Shown: in pieces, positions 20,729 through 31,799 of the stretch
How positions within the stretch are numbered: the stretch's first letter is position 1
How the letters are laid out: every line of letters begins with the position of its first letter
Source of the DNA: Sweltsa coloradensis
Taxonomy: Eukaryota > Arthropoda > Insecta > Plecoptera > Chloroperlidae
Reading direction: 5' to 3'
Length of the DNA stretch: 64,000 nt
NCBI GenBank assembly: GCA_024449915.1
Contig: JAMZAV010001745.1
Span: forward strand, 1-64,000
Notes under the pieces: model-generated
Told to the model about the DNA's origin: nothing
The model's input: the letters and a program-made list of their open reading frames with translations, nothing else
Database searches by the model: none
Made by a program: the position numbers and the translations under genes

Positions 20729-20785
20729 CCACTGCCTCCTAGATGCTACTCGCTGAGCAACCGAGTAGCATCTAGGAGGCAGTGG
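20729..20785. repeat. Perfect hairpin, 24-bp stem and 9-base loop
   Basis: The left arm begins CCACTGCCTCCTAGATGCTA (20729-20752). The right arm at 20762-20785 is its exact reverse complement. In the preceding diverged copy at about 20350-20400 the corresponding arms are mismatched. The cause of the perfect pairing is unknown: recent template switching, arm correction or selection are all possible. Confidence 0.75.
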
Positions 20786-21649
20786 TACAGACGCTTTGAG
20801 TTTGTACTTCGTTGCTGAGAACGGCTCCAAAGTGAAGCACAAGTTAACTTGGAGGTGGACGCTCTCTTCATTTGTAATTTGCAACAATGCGACGTATGCG
20901 ATGGGAAGGTTCCTTTCCTATCCCAATCTTCTTGCGGACGAAGGAATTTTCTACGATTCCGTAATTGTTAGTTTCAGAAAACGAAAAGCTACTTCTGACC
21001 CCGCCCCGAAGATCATTGAACATCCATCCACTTATTAGTTATTTTAGACATAACCCAGGCATTAAAAGTTGACAAAACAATTGCCCTGACCATGATGTGA
21101 AGTTGTTAACACACCCCAGAACCAACATCTTGTGTCCTGAACGGCGCGTGGAAGGCAGCAAACTCTACTCCACTCATCGTGTTGGAGTCTCCTCCTACCT
21201 GTGATATTATACCAACATTGCACGATGAGCTGCCACGAGAAACTAAGCCACTGCTGTTATACGTGGGCACACAGTGTGTACACAGCACACAATAATACAG
21301 AAGCTGCGAGGCTCAATTTACATCTCAACTCAAGTATTTGGGTGTGGAGGAACTTTTACCTTCTAGGAAGTGACTGCTGACGAGTCCACTAATTCACCAT
21401 CTCACGCGCAAAGATGATGCTGAACATGCTGGGATCATGGTAGACAATTATCATGGAGGTGTGTGTGGAACTATCGTGGTCACAAGTAGAGAATGTCACT
21501 AAATACAGTAATAAATTATTAATTTAATTTGGTATAAAGCTAAGGCTATAGGAGTTGCGTTGAAGTCAATTGCATAAACACCACCGAAGTCCATTCTAAA
21601 CCCAAATACTGTAGTGTTGTTCATCAGTTATTCTCATTAATGTATACTA

Positions 21650-21927
21650 GGCCGCTTCGCTAACGCATTTTCCAGTAGCGTTGATGGATGAGCTTTTATG
21701 GTCGATTATCGTTGCCCTAAAAGTACGATTTCTATGGAAAATATTTCTTCGATTGTCCCTAAAATCATAACATACCTAAGTTCAGTGATTCAAACGTTCC
21801 CATAAAGTTTCATTAAGATTGGAGTAGCCGTTTGCCCGGTAGAGAGGTAACAAACAGACTAAAAAAAACACCCGTACTATTTTTTTCAGGGTAAGTGCAA
21901 TTGAAGTCTTCGCTTCACTCATCCAAA
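21650..21927. mobile_element. Relative of the GGATGAGCGTA-end family
   Basis: The left end reads CTAGGCCGCTTCGCTAACGC and continues to GATGGATGAGC. The right end reads CTTCGCTTCACTCATCCAA. The interior has CATAAAGTTTCATTAAGATT then GGAGTAGCCGTTTGCCCGG, corresponding to ATGAAATTTTATGG and GGAGTAT.GGTTTAGCCGG of the main family. Confidence 0.55.
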
Positions 21928-22714
21928 CAGGTAAAAAAAAAAAAAGGTCTATAGCAATCACACTAACAAGTCGGTGATGACGTATTCAGGTTTGTTATTT
22001 TACAGTTGGGGGTGAGCAAGCCTGATTAGCCGCACGCTTACTGGTCATTACCAACACAACAAGCGTAACAATAACGATTTCAAACAGGTGACAAGAACGA
22101 GAAAAAGGCAGTTAGGTTGGTGCTATGACAAATGACGTCGGCAGGGTGTAACGGCGTTGAGTGTAGCCAACGTGCGCACAACAAACCCAGCATCTGCGCA
22201 ACCTCCGAGGTGCGTCAAGTCAAGAGGGAACGCCAGTCACTTGTCATCTGACGGAAACGCAAATCTTATTATAGTTTTTCTACAATAAACAGACGTTGTT
22301 GATAAAGACGTATACGCGCCGCGCGCTAAGAAATAAGACGGAAACAGTTTTAAAAGTAGAATAATTGCAGCGCAGCAAGTGAAAAGAACCGTGGCAGAGA
22401 AGAACATAATTTCAAAATACAGCTCAATGGGTGTTGGATGAATTCCAAAATGTATTTTATTGTGTAATCATTGTTGGCTTGGTTTGTCTCATATACTGAA
22501 TGTAGAACGGGGCAAGAATTGTAAGGGATAGTTAGACCATGAACTTACAATAGTAACTGACCATAGTTAGACCCAACTAGTCCAGCGTTACCTCGAGGTC
22601 ATCGGGTCGATGCCAACCATCGGCAATCCTAACTAAAGAGTGTCCACAAGGTTTCCTTCCGTCAATGACAAGGTTCAAAATAGAGACGGTTTTGTTACTT
22701 GGAAAAGTAATAAT

Positions 22715-22925
22715 AATTTTGTGGGAAGCCTGCCCAGGGTGCAATTCATGCCCCTCTTCAGGTGTCTGAGTAGGTATAAGTTGCGGATAGGATAATTGTG
22801 AAGGGATGTCCGAGGGCTTTTCAAAATATTTCAGTCAGGATTACCGGTCTAGACGGGATTTGAACCCGGGACCTTCCGAATCAGAGTCGCGCGCTTAACG
22901 CTCGAACCAACACTGTCGGTTGGAA
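22715..22925 (-). mobile_element. tRNA-headed SINE, inverted copy
   Basis: Read on the complement it starts with the tRNA-like head (GACTCTGATTCGGAAGGTCC, GGTTCAAATCCCGTCTAG), followed by the CCCTCGGACATCCCTTCAC block, ACACCTGAAGAGGGGCATG and CCCTGGGCAGGCTTCCCAC. This is among the fullest copies in the window. Confidence 0.75.
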
Positions 22926-23071
22926 AGGTAATTTGAAAATGCTTGGTCCTCAAGACAATTGCTATTCAAGAAAGGTATAGTAACCGGAAGGAGGGGTATG
23001 TTTCCTATCGTGTGTTGAACTTTAGCGTAGGTTTCCTATCGTGGGTGAGAGGATAGTGAAGCATGTGTTAC

Positions 23072-23424
23072 CGCGTTCTGCAGGGGTGGAACTGCCACGA
23101 AGAGATATCAGGTACGTTCTTGGCCGACTGGACGTGCCACGACGACGTGTTCCGCACGTCCTTGCTCGCGTGGAACCTCCAGGACGACGTGTCCTTGTCA
23201 GGAGCCTTGTCCAGGTCCTTGCCGGAGTGGAACTCCCAGGACGTGTTGGGCACGTCCCTGCCGGCAGAGTCCACACACTGCAGGGCGCTGAGCAGCCTCG
23301 AGGCGAGGTGCTGGCAGTGTTCCTTGCTCTTGTGCGCGTGCGCGGGAGGGTTCTTGTGGCTCCAGGGAGGCTGCGCACTGCAGCGCACCTTGCCCACAGG
23401 GTAGAGGTCCAGCATCATGCGCAT
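23072..23424 (-). CDS. Fak: Probable first coding exon of FAK with four Trp repeats
   Basis: On the minus strand an ATG at 23424 follows an in-frame TAG two codons upstream and opens 117 codons plus two bases, ending at the donor CG|GTAACA. The exit phase (2) matches the entry phase of the exon at 14815, joining as an Arg codon. Third positions are mostly G or C against an AT-rich background. The start is MRMMLDLYPVGKVRC. A His-rich stretch follows, and then four degenerate repeats: TSWEFHSGKD, TSSWRFHASKD, TSSWHVQSAKN and ISSWQFHPCR. I know no named domain with this pattern. Assignment to FAK is inferred from strand, order and phase only. It could belong to another transcript, or the TAG could end an acceptor (TGTGTTAG) of an internal exon. 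Confidence 0.5.
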
Positions 23425-25010
23425 GCGCTAACACACGACACTATACGCGGGGCAAAGCTGTTCTCAGACGATTCATTGTTGCAGTCTCAAACTTGAAGTT
23501 TTTCATTTTCTAACAATGGTTTGAATGTCCGACGACAGTATTAAAAGTAATGAACGTTGAAAGTTAGAAATTCAGTCTCAAAATTGAAGGTTTTTCCGTC
23601 ACTAAAAATTACAGACGTGAATGTCCAATATTCAGAAACGTTTCGGTCTTTTTGGTAGTTGAAAACTGATATTACCGTCATTAATGACGACAGTATTAGA
23701 CCCTTGAATGTAACGCAGGTTGAAAGTACGAAATTCGGTCGTCAAAACGCTCGTTTCAGAATTGAAGAGACCGACGTACGTTCTGAATCTCGCTGGCACT
23801 AAAAGTTAATCCTCGCTCTTCCTCTCAGAGTTCCGCGACCAGGTCGCTCAGAACCGCGGAATGCAGATAGAAACGTGACGTACTCTTCGCACCCATCACT
23901 TCACAACACAAGTGCAAATAATTGTGTAGGTGTTTTCGTCCACGTGGATTTATGCTCAGTAAACACTTAACACTTTATAACTTTATCGCTTTCCTTTGTG
24001 GGTATTTCAACACACATTCCACGACTATTTTTAACACTTGTGTTTAACTAAAACAATACTGATGTTGTTATTACGCGAGCCGGTATGCTTGAAGAAGAGA
24101 CCAGTTTGAATTCATCAATGGCGGTTGCGTTGAGCGCGCGAGACGTCCACGCGTGGGCGGACGTGTCTTGTGGAATGAGCGCGAAGTCTAGGGTAAACAT
24201 TCGCGTATTTCCACACAAAGAAGCAACGGTCATTCGCACGTTCTAATTACAACAATGAGACGGTAATTGTAATTGTTGTTTGTGGAACAACGAGAATAAA
24301 ATTAACCGTTTTAAAAAATTACTCGCGAAGTTTGTATACAAAAACTCAATTGTGTATTTTTATCACACGCGCACTTGAATTATACTAGACAAAACACGTT
24401 TCCAAGTGGTCTACTTAAATTTTAAAAGAAAATTACACTTTATATTTTACGATGTAAATTCACTTTGCGTACTCACTCCGTAGAACTATTAAAACATAAC
24501 GATATATTTTTTTCACTCTTGAAACACTTTCGGATTTTAAGCTCAAATTCACGTAATTTTTGTAAAAGTAAACTATTAGAAAAACTGAAACACTTTGTTG
24601 TTAATTAGTTGTTGGTTGCAATAACTTTGTGGTGTAAATAATTAACGATTTTTGCATGGTTCCGTTCAAATTCACGCGGTTTTTTTTTTTTTTTTTAGGG
24701 GGGGGGGGGAACAAACTCGGATCTTGAATAATTTTTCCCGCCGAAACTTTCGAATGTCCCCAAAGTGTCGTTTCCCTGGCACGAGCGCCACTGGAAACCG
24801 TCCCCGCAGCACTAGAGCGCACTGAACACACGTCGTTCCTGACGGCCTCTCTACTGACAACTGACTCGATTCAGCATAAACAACCGACGTCCAAGGACGC
24901 GGGGCTACGAACACCTCAAAAACATAACGCGGACCGGAAACAAACGCGCCTCGACGAATACAGGAAGCAGAGAACGTGCGAGTTGATTGTGTGAAGAGAT
25001 AAGGCCGAAT
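23425..25010. promoter_or_regulatory. CpG-containing region upstream of the proposed FAK start exon
   Basis: This block has many CpGs compared with its surroundings, notably 23690-23900, 24070-24200 and 24760-24960, and lies upstream of the exon at 23424 on its strand. It could hold the FAK promoter and 5' leader. A diverged direct repeat is present (GACGACAGTATTA at about 23531 and 23687, each followed by GTTGAAAGT). Open frames here, such as 24239-24048 (-), have no recognisable product and may be leader sequence. No core promoter motif is convincing. Confidence 0.35.
24679..24712. repeat. Homopolymer tract T then G
   Basis: A run of about 20 T is followed by AG and a run of about 12 G. 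Such mononucleotide tracts are frequent in this window and give spurious low-complexity open frames. Confidence 0.8.
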
Positions 25011-25474
25011 ACTACGTGTGATACTTGATTGATTAATTGTTTTGATAGGTTGCGAAAGTGTTGTATGTTTGCAAAGAGATTAGTGGACATATCGAAGAAG
25101 GAAGATAGTAAACTTGACAGGTATTTGAGGGGGGGGGGGGCGTCGCGACGGAGGGTGGTCAGGTCAGAGGACGGCGATGCGAGGGGGGGGGGTGTATTTG
25201 GAAGTTATTGGTTGATTGTTAAATGAATACAAAACTTTAAAAAGTACCAATAAGAAATTTGAAAATCTTCCGACATGTTTTACCAGGTTTTGGTTCACTT
25301 GGTATAAGGGCGCGTCAACAGTTATGTCATAATAGGCCAATCTAACCTAGGTAGGGAGGAAAGTCCCATGCTGGTCAAAACCAGCCACGGGCTCTGGGTT
25401 AATGCTCTCCCGGGCCCAGAAGAGGGTTGTGACTTGTGACCATCGATGCTTGTGACGAAGGAATTCACGGGAGG

Positions 25475-25565
25475 TGTGGTAGACTGTGTTATCCCAAGAG
25501 TGTGGTAGACTGTGTTATCCCAAGAGTGTGGTAGACTGTGTTATCCCAAGAGTGTGGTAGACTGC
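25475..25565. repeat. 26-bp tandem repeat, 3.5 copies
   Basis: The unit TGTGGTAGACTGTGTTATCC followed by CAAGAG is repeated without change at 25475, 25501 and 25527, with a partial fourth copy to 25565. The identical copies indicate recent expansion. Confidence 0.9.
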
Positions 25566-25742
25566 GAGCCAGTATGCGTTTCTTCTAGGAACATGACGGC
25601 GAAGAAAGTTGACCAAATGAGTGTCGAGGTGACTCTTGTAATCTTGCACCACATATTACTGCTCATGTTCTTGTAATCATGTTCTCAAGTCTCAAGGTGC
25701 AACAGCGGTGTACACGAGTGAGTGTAACGCGCTTAAGGCTTA

Positions 25743-25767
25743 GCCCCCCCCCCCCCCCCCCCCCCCC
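25743..25767. repeat. Poly-C tract
   Basis: About 25 consecutive C residues follow GCTTAGC and precede TGCACCAG. It is a mononucleotide repeat. Confidence 0.9.
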
Positions 25768-27551
25768 TGCACCAGATGTTGCACTATGACAGCAGGGGAT
25801 TCCCCAAAACCCTCCTTTTAGATGATTTTCCGAAATGTTATCTAAAAAATCACAAACTGTTGATTTCGAGAGAAGAAAACTTTTTATCGGGAGATTTAAT
25901 TTTATACTATTTTAATGTAATAAATACAACACATAAGAACGTCCATGAACTTAAATACATAAATTTAAAGCTAAAAGGTATAATATAGTGGGTTGATTTG
26001 TTGGCCCGAGCCGAAATTCATGTTCATGTTTGCTCCTGATATTAACCCGCTAAACAAATATTTGCGAACAGTTTCTATCCATATGATAGCGATTATACCT
26101 ACGCACACAATACAACACAAATATTAGAGTACAAGTCTGAGGCGAGATGTAGCTAATACAAATACAATGTAGAGCACGATACGGCTAAGTCTACACTGAT
26201 TTCAGGCTGGATGTGTCGCCTAACTAAACACTGGAACAATAGCACTGATACCAGAGCAATGCCGCAATTAGTGACCCATTATCCTCGATATAGACATATG
26301 TACCAATAAGTTGGTGGTGAAGATAAAATGTAATCGTTTACACCGAAATAAGAACAAATGCATTTAGCACAAAAAATACGCCCATTAATATTTCCCCAAC
26401 TTGTGAAAGATTACTTTAAAAAAACACCATTGCGATATGAATAATATAGTGGGTGTGAAAGATAAGGCGATGGCCATAGCAAACATATCGATATACACTT
26501 TTTGATTATATGGTGTAATATACAGAACGTACAAGATCTAACTCCAGCTGGGGTTCGAACCCGGGTCTTCGGTTTGACAGACTAAGTGGGCTGTAGTGAA
26601 ATAACTTCAGGATACAAATACTAAGATGGTCCCTACAAGCGGTACAGGTACCCGGTTCAATCCCCGGGCAGGGCAGGACTTGGTAGAGGCAGACTCGGCT
26701 GCAGTCTTCACCTACTGACATCACGGCAACGGACGGGATTGATTGTCAAGTGCAACGGAAGCCAGGAGATAATTAATAGCTTTCGTATTCAGTTTTCATT
26801 CGCCAGTTGACGTGCTTTATTGCGTGTTAGAATGGGAGATCGGGGGGGGGGGGATTATTCTCCCTTGGTATATGAATGTAAAATTACATCATTTTGCTCA
26901 CAAACAACAAGCCACACATTTTCTCGATTATCCAGTGATAGCAATAAATAATATTTTGAGTCCAGAAGGCTTTTTGAATGGTTAAATTTGGTAGGATGGG
27001 TGGGGGAAGGAATCATACGAGAAGTGACGGATTTTGCAAGTAAGTCACGGAAAGGAAGGAAATCGTCTTTGTTCTACCAAATATTTCTTGTATTTCCTAT
27101 ATTTTCCATCCGTGAATCAATAAGTTACAATCGTACCACCGTACGGAAGAGAGCCACGTAAAGTGACACCTTATCAAAACCTTTATCTGCATATTTTACA
27201 AAATATTTCCCAAGCAAGAACAAAAACACGCAACCGTACTTTATTGCCGATAAATTCACCAATAATCGTCTCGAAAATGGCCGAGATTGTCGAAAACACC
27301 ATCGAGCCCAACTCAAAGTACGTTTCCCAGCTGAGGTTGATAATTACACACATCCCCAGTTTCCGTACACAGCTCAAGACATGCCAACAACCGATCAGAG
27401 CTGGGCGATGTGTTTAGCTCGGCTAGTAGCCGGAGAGTTTTATAGGAAACAGACGCACTAATACACAGAATGCGATATTCGTTCGTTCAACCTGAGTGGG
27501 CGTCCGATCAGACGCAGCTCTCGGCCGTGTTGTTGTTGTTGTTGTTGTTGT

Positions 27552-28060
27552 CATGGGCGCCGCAGGGATTTTTTCCAAGGGGGGCCAACATGAAACGACA
27601 CTTATTCTGGAGTAATGGGGGCTCGGGGGCGAAAGTCCCTTAACCAATGAGCCCCGCAGGGTTTAAAAATACATATTTTCAAAATTTTGTAACTGATTTT
27701 GTGTTGTTAAAATAGGTTAGATTAAATTAAATAAATTAATAATTAGATTAAATTCAATTTAATTTCTAGAATTTAAATAAAATGCATCATACTTTTGCCC
27801 CCGCCTGTACAAAGCACTTAGCATATAGGACTAGCTAAAATAATATCCTGGTGTAAGGAGGGTCCGTGAGCGAAGCCCCGCATTGAGTTTTTTTTAATGA
27901 AATGTCACCATGCACTTTTTATCACGTTTTGGGTTGTTAAAATAAGTTATCAATAAATTAAAATGTAACATATTTATCTTGGTACAATATTAATAATTTT
28001 CTCTCAAATCCAGGGGGGGGGGTGGGCAAGTACTCCCTTGCCCCCCTCCCGGCGCCCATT
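27552..28060. mobile_element. hAT-like element, CATGGGCGCC family, short copy
   Basis: It opens CATGGGCGCCGCAGGGATTTT and closes CCCCTCCCGGCGCCCAT. The same ends define the 822-bp element at 47675-48496. Flanks lie in a TTG repeat and no exact duplication can be called. The interior is AT-rich and non-coding, with GGGGGGG runs near both ends. Confidence 0.72.
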
Positions 28061-28981
28061 GGTTGTTATTATGAATGCGCAACGGAGATTGCAAAGCACT
28101 TGAAAACAATACACTGTAAAAATGTTACGCAGTAAGATGTGATATTTCGTGTTATTTCGACCCCGGAAATAAAAAGAATGCAACAAAAATAGGGTCAAAC
28201 AATAAATTACATATCAATAAGGATGTTAAGAAAACAATGAATTTGATAGCGTCAAACTCTAAAATACACGATTTCAAAGAAATGTTTGTTATTCTTTTAT
28301 CTTCAAATGTGATAGGTGGATCGCGGAAGTTATGCTATCACATTGAAAACAATTAGAACCAAGATCAATACAAAGATAGATTCCAATATCGCGGATCTAA
28401 TCATCCGAAAAGTACAGGATTTTGAAAGTGTCCACAATTAGCTTCGTAGGATAACTCTATTGTCGATCGATCTGTTTCATCATGGTTTAGTAATAGGAAC
28501 ATCTTGAAGATTCGATTTCTGAAGTACTGAGTTTCGTTTATTTCAGTCCAATGATGCATTGATGCATCCATTAAAACAATACAAACATGACACATAAATG
28601 ACAATTATTACAAATACATTCTCAAAACCACGTGGAAAGGGAAAATAAATATATCATTACGCCAAAGGAAATATAATGTTTTATGTCAAACTTCAAAACT
28701 TTAATGATTTATTTTTGTGTACAACAATAAACAAGTGTTTATAAATAAAAAATAAATTATAATTTATAGTCGTAAAATCGTTATGGTTGACTTATTCTAC
28801 CTCAATAATCGATTTTTATACAATCACTTAGGGCGTAGTTCCAGTGAATTACTCAAAGGGAAAGAACGTGGGTTCGAAACCCGTACAACGCATGGTTCTA
28901 ATCCTCATCTCACGACTCGTTGTTCGAGGAGAACAATAGCAACAACCTCACTATGAGGGTCCTTGATGTGACACAAGCATA

Positions 28982-29218
28982 ATGATAATTTGCAACAACT
29001 CAACAAGCAGGAATATAGTGAAGCCCCCTATGCGGGACCAGGCTCGGCGGGAGAGCTGTAAGAAACTAAAAATAGCCTGTCGGGAGTTTTTACAAGTAGT
29101 TCATTGTTCGAAGAGCACTTTAGTACATCTCAAGAATACCGTGGCGAGGCGAGATGACAGCTGGAAATATCTTGTCGCGGAGTTTGATGGGGCCGTACAT
29201 GATTATTACAAATTATAG
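28982..29218 (+). CDS. Small open frame of unknown origin (low confidence)
   Basis: The frame runs from an ATG at 28982 to TAG at 29216-29218. Its middle part is highly charged and protein-like (PMRDQARRESCKKLKIACRE, then SKSTLVHLKNTVARRDDSWK), and its codons are less AT-biased than the flanks. An AATAAA lies about 50 bp downstream at 29269. The preceding 100 bp contain tRNA-like text, so it may be the tail of a retroelement, a last exon or a processed fragment. I do not recognise a family and splice sites cannot be fixed. Confidence 0.25.
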   Translation: MIICNNSTSRNIVKPPMRDQARRESCKKLKIACREFLQVVHCSKSTLVHLKNTVARRDDSWKYLVAEFDGAVHDYYKL

Positions 29219-29359
29219 CCTACTACTTACTATTTCTATTTGTTTTACACCACTTATTTGTAGATAAGAAATAAAACAAATTCACTGGAATAACCAGCAT
29301 TGTTTAATTACTTTAAACAATGATCGTGATACAGATCTATAATGAACCTACAATCTAGA

Positions 29360-29460
29360 AGTTATCAAGTTAACAGGCTCGGTAGCTTAGGGGTGGGTAT
29401 AAAGCTATACCCGGTTGAGATAGATTTTTAACTTAAATAAAATGCGTTGCAAATGTGTTG
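29360..29460 (+). mobile_element. SINE fragment with GGTAGCTTAGGGGT head
   Basis: It matches 1391-1510 in the order CAAGTTAAC, GGTAGCTTAGGGGT, then an ACCCG stretch followed by AGATAGATTTTTAA or AAATGGATTTTGTAA. The A-box-like motif suggests tRNA origin. Confidence 0.55.
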
Positions 29461-29499
29461 ATTTTGTGATTGTCTATCATACATTGTTCAAGTTAATTC

Positions 29500-29585
29500 G
29501 GATTGCCTGTCTCGACGTGATTTGTAACCGAGACCTCCAGAATCATAGAGTCGCGTGCTCAGCGCTCGAGCTATCACTCATATGT
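29500..29585 (-). mobile_element. tRNA-headed SINE, inverted head fragment
   Basis: On the complement it reads GAGCGCTGAGCACGCGACTC, then TGATTCTGGAGGTCTCGG and a degraded B box, then CGTCGAGACAGGCAATCC. This is the head of the family at 19450 and 55285. Confidence 0.65.
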
Positions 29586-30074
29586 TTTTTTCGCACACAA
29601 CAAACATTCAGTGTATATTAAAATGAGTGTGTAGCGCGCCACGGTTTGGCTGCGGCGCCCTAACGGTCACCTACAACAATGTGGAAAAAAGAAGATAAAA
29701 ATATACATTGAAATTATATGTTTGGATTTCCGCAAATCGCTATTGAGCCAAACTTGGCTCGAATGTCACGGCTTCAATCAACACTTAATTTCTGTCAATT
29801 ACACCTTGGGATAATAATAATATGATGAATTATCCGATGCCCACAGGTATTTACTGTGTCGAAGGCAGGTAGTCTATGATACGAAGTGGTGATGCTGTGC
29901 GAGTTAAAACAAACAGCGGCCCCGACCTTGGTCCTTGGGCTACCGTCCTACATGGCGCTCATCTCCTACACAACAAGCAACAATTACCACGACAACAATT
30001 AGATTAGTTCCTCTCTAGGTGGAGATTGGAGGAAGTCTCAGAGGTTGTGAAAGTGCAGAGTCCTTCACGCGCAC

Positions 30075-30182
30075 CTTGAGAGGCCGGTTCGGCAGGAGTA
30101 GGCAGAGTGCCAACACCGACAGGCCCACGTCGTCGTCGCGGGGGGCCTCGTTGCTAATCTCCAACAGTCTCACGCTCAATAT
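30075..30182 (-). CDS. Candidate internal exon, unrecognised
   Basis: A GC-rich block in AT-rich DNA is bounded on the minus strand by acceptor CTAGACACAG and donor AAG|GTGCGC and is exactly 36 codons, open in phase 0. It encodes ILSVRLLEISNEAPRDDDVG followed by a hydrophobic run LSVLALCLLLP and NRPLK. GC-ending codons dominate (GAC GAC GAC GTG GGC CTG TCG). It lies upstream of FAK on the same strand and its exit phase (0) would be compatible with an acceptor just before 23427, but nothing shows that it belongs to FAK. The polypyrimidine tract is weak. I do not recognise the family. Confidence 0.35.
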
Positions 30183-31799
30183 CTGTGTCTAGATGCTCTT
30201 TTTAAGTGGGTAAAGTTAAGAGTGACGTTTCAGGTTTAACCATAAAATATTCGCCATGCAAAACACAAATTTCGGAAAGTTTTTAGTAGTGCACCATTGT
30301 AAAATTCTTCCATCATCCAACTCTGGCTCGCATAAGATTTTTAGTTATAGGTGCTTCGCATCAGGGGATGAAGCATACCAGGGGAGAGGCTTCCAGCCCC
30401 ACGACCATCCCCATTTCCCCAAAAAAGACTATTATTATTGTAAAATTCAGCAGATTGTATATTCTTGAATGAACGAAAATGTATTTTCTGTTATCAAATT
30501 CGACACTTTCGTAACTTGTAAGTTTTTTATTGGCATTACCCTTCAACAAGGATGATACAGAATGTTCTTGGTGACCCTGGGGGGTCAGGGGGCGGGGCTA
30601 TAGCCTCGCTCATGGAGGGGACATTATACCCGGCGCCTCCACCAAAAGTGATCAGCGGTGGATGAGTGTGTCCTCTTCGATATCAATAACTTATTTAGAA
30701 GCTCTACACCCGCGCTTGCACGAGGAAGTAACGACTGACCATCTATCATCTTAAAACTGTATATTCGCGTATTAAAGATATGAGCGAATGCAATGCAATA
30801 ATCCTGCATTGCTGGATAATAGACAAGGACGGAACCGCGCTTGCTCGTACGGGACTCGAACCCACACAACTCGGACCAGCACTCAAAACACACGAACCAC
30901 ACATAGTGACGATATTACAACGACCGTTCTTATCCGACAATCTTCCTGTTCTATGCCTACTCGCTCTGATGACCACGTTACAACCTAATTATCCGAGATA
31001 TGTCACCTGGGTCTGAAACCGAGTTCCAAACAGCCCTGACCAGGACACAACAACACAGGCTAGGATGGAGCCCGCCCAACATTATAGCACCAGCCAGGGG
31101 CGAGGCATGTGGCATCACACAAGATAGTGGTAATTAAACTTTAATGACAGGCCGGGCCTAGCGTTGACCCCTTCGCTTCCGCAGACTAAACTATCAGTTG
31201 CGTCATCATATTGTTAACGACAATCCAACGTATTTGTAACGTATCTACGCGCGGGGAACATCAGTGAACGCAATTAGTTGTAATCAGTGGGACTTATTCG
31301 TAATTACTTTATAATAACTTTATTATATAATCATTATCATTGCTGCTATTACCTTGGCTTATGGTGATAATTATGCCTTGATAAGGGGGAGGAGGAGGAG
31401 GGATATGATACTAGAGAAAACAATCAGTATAAATAAATATAGACTATAATTGCAAAGTGTATGGGGAATATATAGAAGACAGCTTTGCGAAACACAATAA
31501 TTATGTTTGAGTACGTCTCAGCTATCATAATATCATTCTATTAAAGCTGTTATGTCGACGACAACATGCATTTACTACGAAGTAGTACTGGTGCTATTAA
31601 ACAAGTAATTGATTCGTTGCAGCAACCCTTACGTATCTGCTTCAATCAATACTAATATTTATTTTATTTCATTGACAAGAGAAGATAAAGATGAAGAAGA
31701 AGATGAGGTGCCGAGCTTGGCAGGCCCAAGATCAATTGATGGAAACACGTCCCTTTACCCAAGTAAATGATGCTGTAGTGTGAATAATGAACTATTATT
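30183..31799. other. Non-coding stretch with one repeat copy
   Basis: An inverted GGTGGAGGTGCCGGGT element lies at 30532-30650. A tRNA-like GGGACTCGAACCCACAC run lies near 30850. The rest to 31740 shows nothing recognisable. Confidence 0.55.
30532..30650 (-). mobile_element. GGTGGAGGTGCCGGGT family, inverted copy
   Basis: On the complement it begins TTTTGGTGGAGGCGCCGGGT and contains TCACCAAGAACATTCTG and CCTTGTTGAAGGGTAATGCC. It lacks the GACAGACGGACA end. Confidence 0.65.

Larger units (their letters stand above)
20150..20820. repeat. Tandem duplication carrying hairpins
   Basis: Block 20150-20420 is repeated in diverged form at 20530-20820. Shared pieces in order are CCAATCATTAGAT or CCAATCATTGGAT, TTACTTAAAGCAGA or TTACTTGAAAGCAGA, and TGCCTACTAGATG or TGCCTCCTAGATG followed by GAGCAAC and GAGTAG. 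The second copy contains perfect hairpins. Confidence 0.6.
14816..23071 (-). other. Large first FAK intron filled with repeats
   Basis: This is 8.2 kb between the proposed start exon and the F1 exon. It holds, in order, GGTGGAGGTGCCGGGT elements at 15642 and 16531, a hAT MITE at 16977-17259, a TIR unit at 18505-18812 inside a diverged duplication, a tRNA-headed SINE at 19450-19690, a duplicated hairpin region at 20150-20820, a GGATGAGC-family relative at 21650-21927 and a SINE at 22715-22925. The stretch 17300-18450 shows nothing recognisable. Confidence 0.55.
25011..30074. other. Intergenic or intronic stretch, no recognisable gene
   Basis: It contains partial repeats at 25296-25440, a 26-bp tandem repeat at 25475-25565, a poly-C run at 25743-25767, tRNA-like stretches around 26540-26690, a hAT-like element at 27552-28060, a short open frame at 28982-29218 and SINE fragments at 29360-29585. 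An open pair of frames at 27163-27417 is discussed under rejected items. Confidence 0.5.

Noticed and set aside
20543..20887. 114-codon minus-strand frame
   Set aside because: It runs through the hairpin duplication and its sequence reflects palindromes, not a protein.
21106..21288. Minus-strand frame with CAG|GTAGGA donor near 21202
   Set aside because: The product is low-complexity Ser/Gly text, no matching acceptor phase is clear and nothing connects it to FAK.
27163..27417. Open frames on both strands around MAEIVENTIEPNSK (plus) and a hydrophobic minus-strand product
   Set aside because: The strands contradict each other, no splice pair is convincing and no family is recognised. Kept only as a place to check with transcripts.
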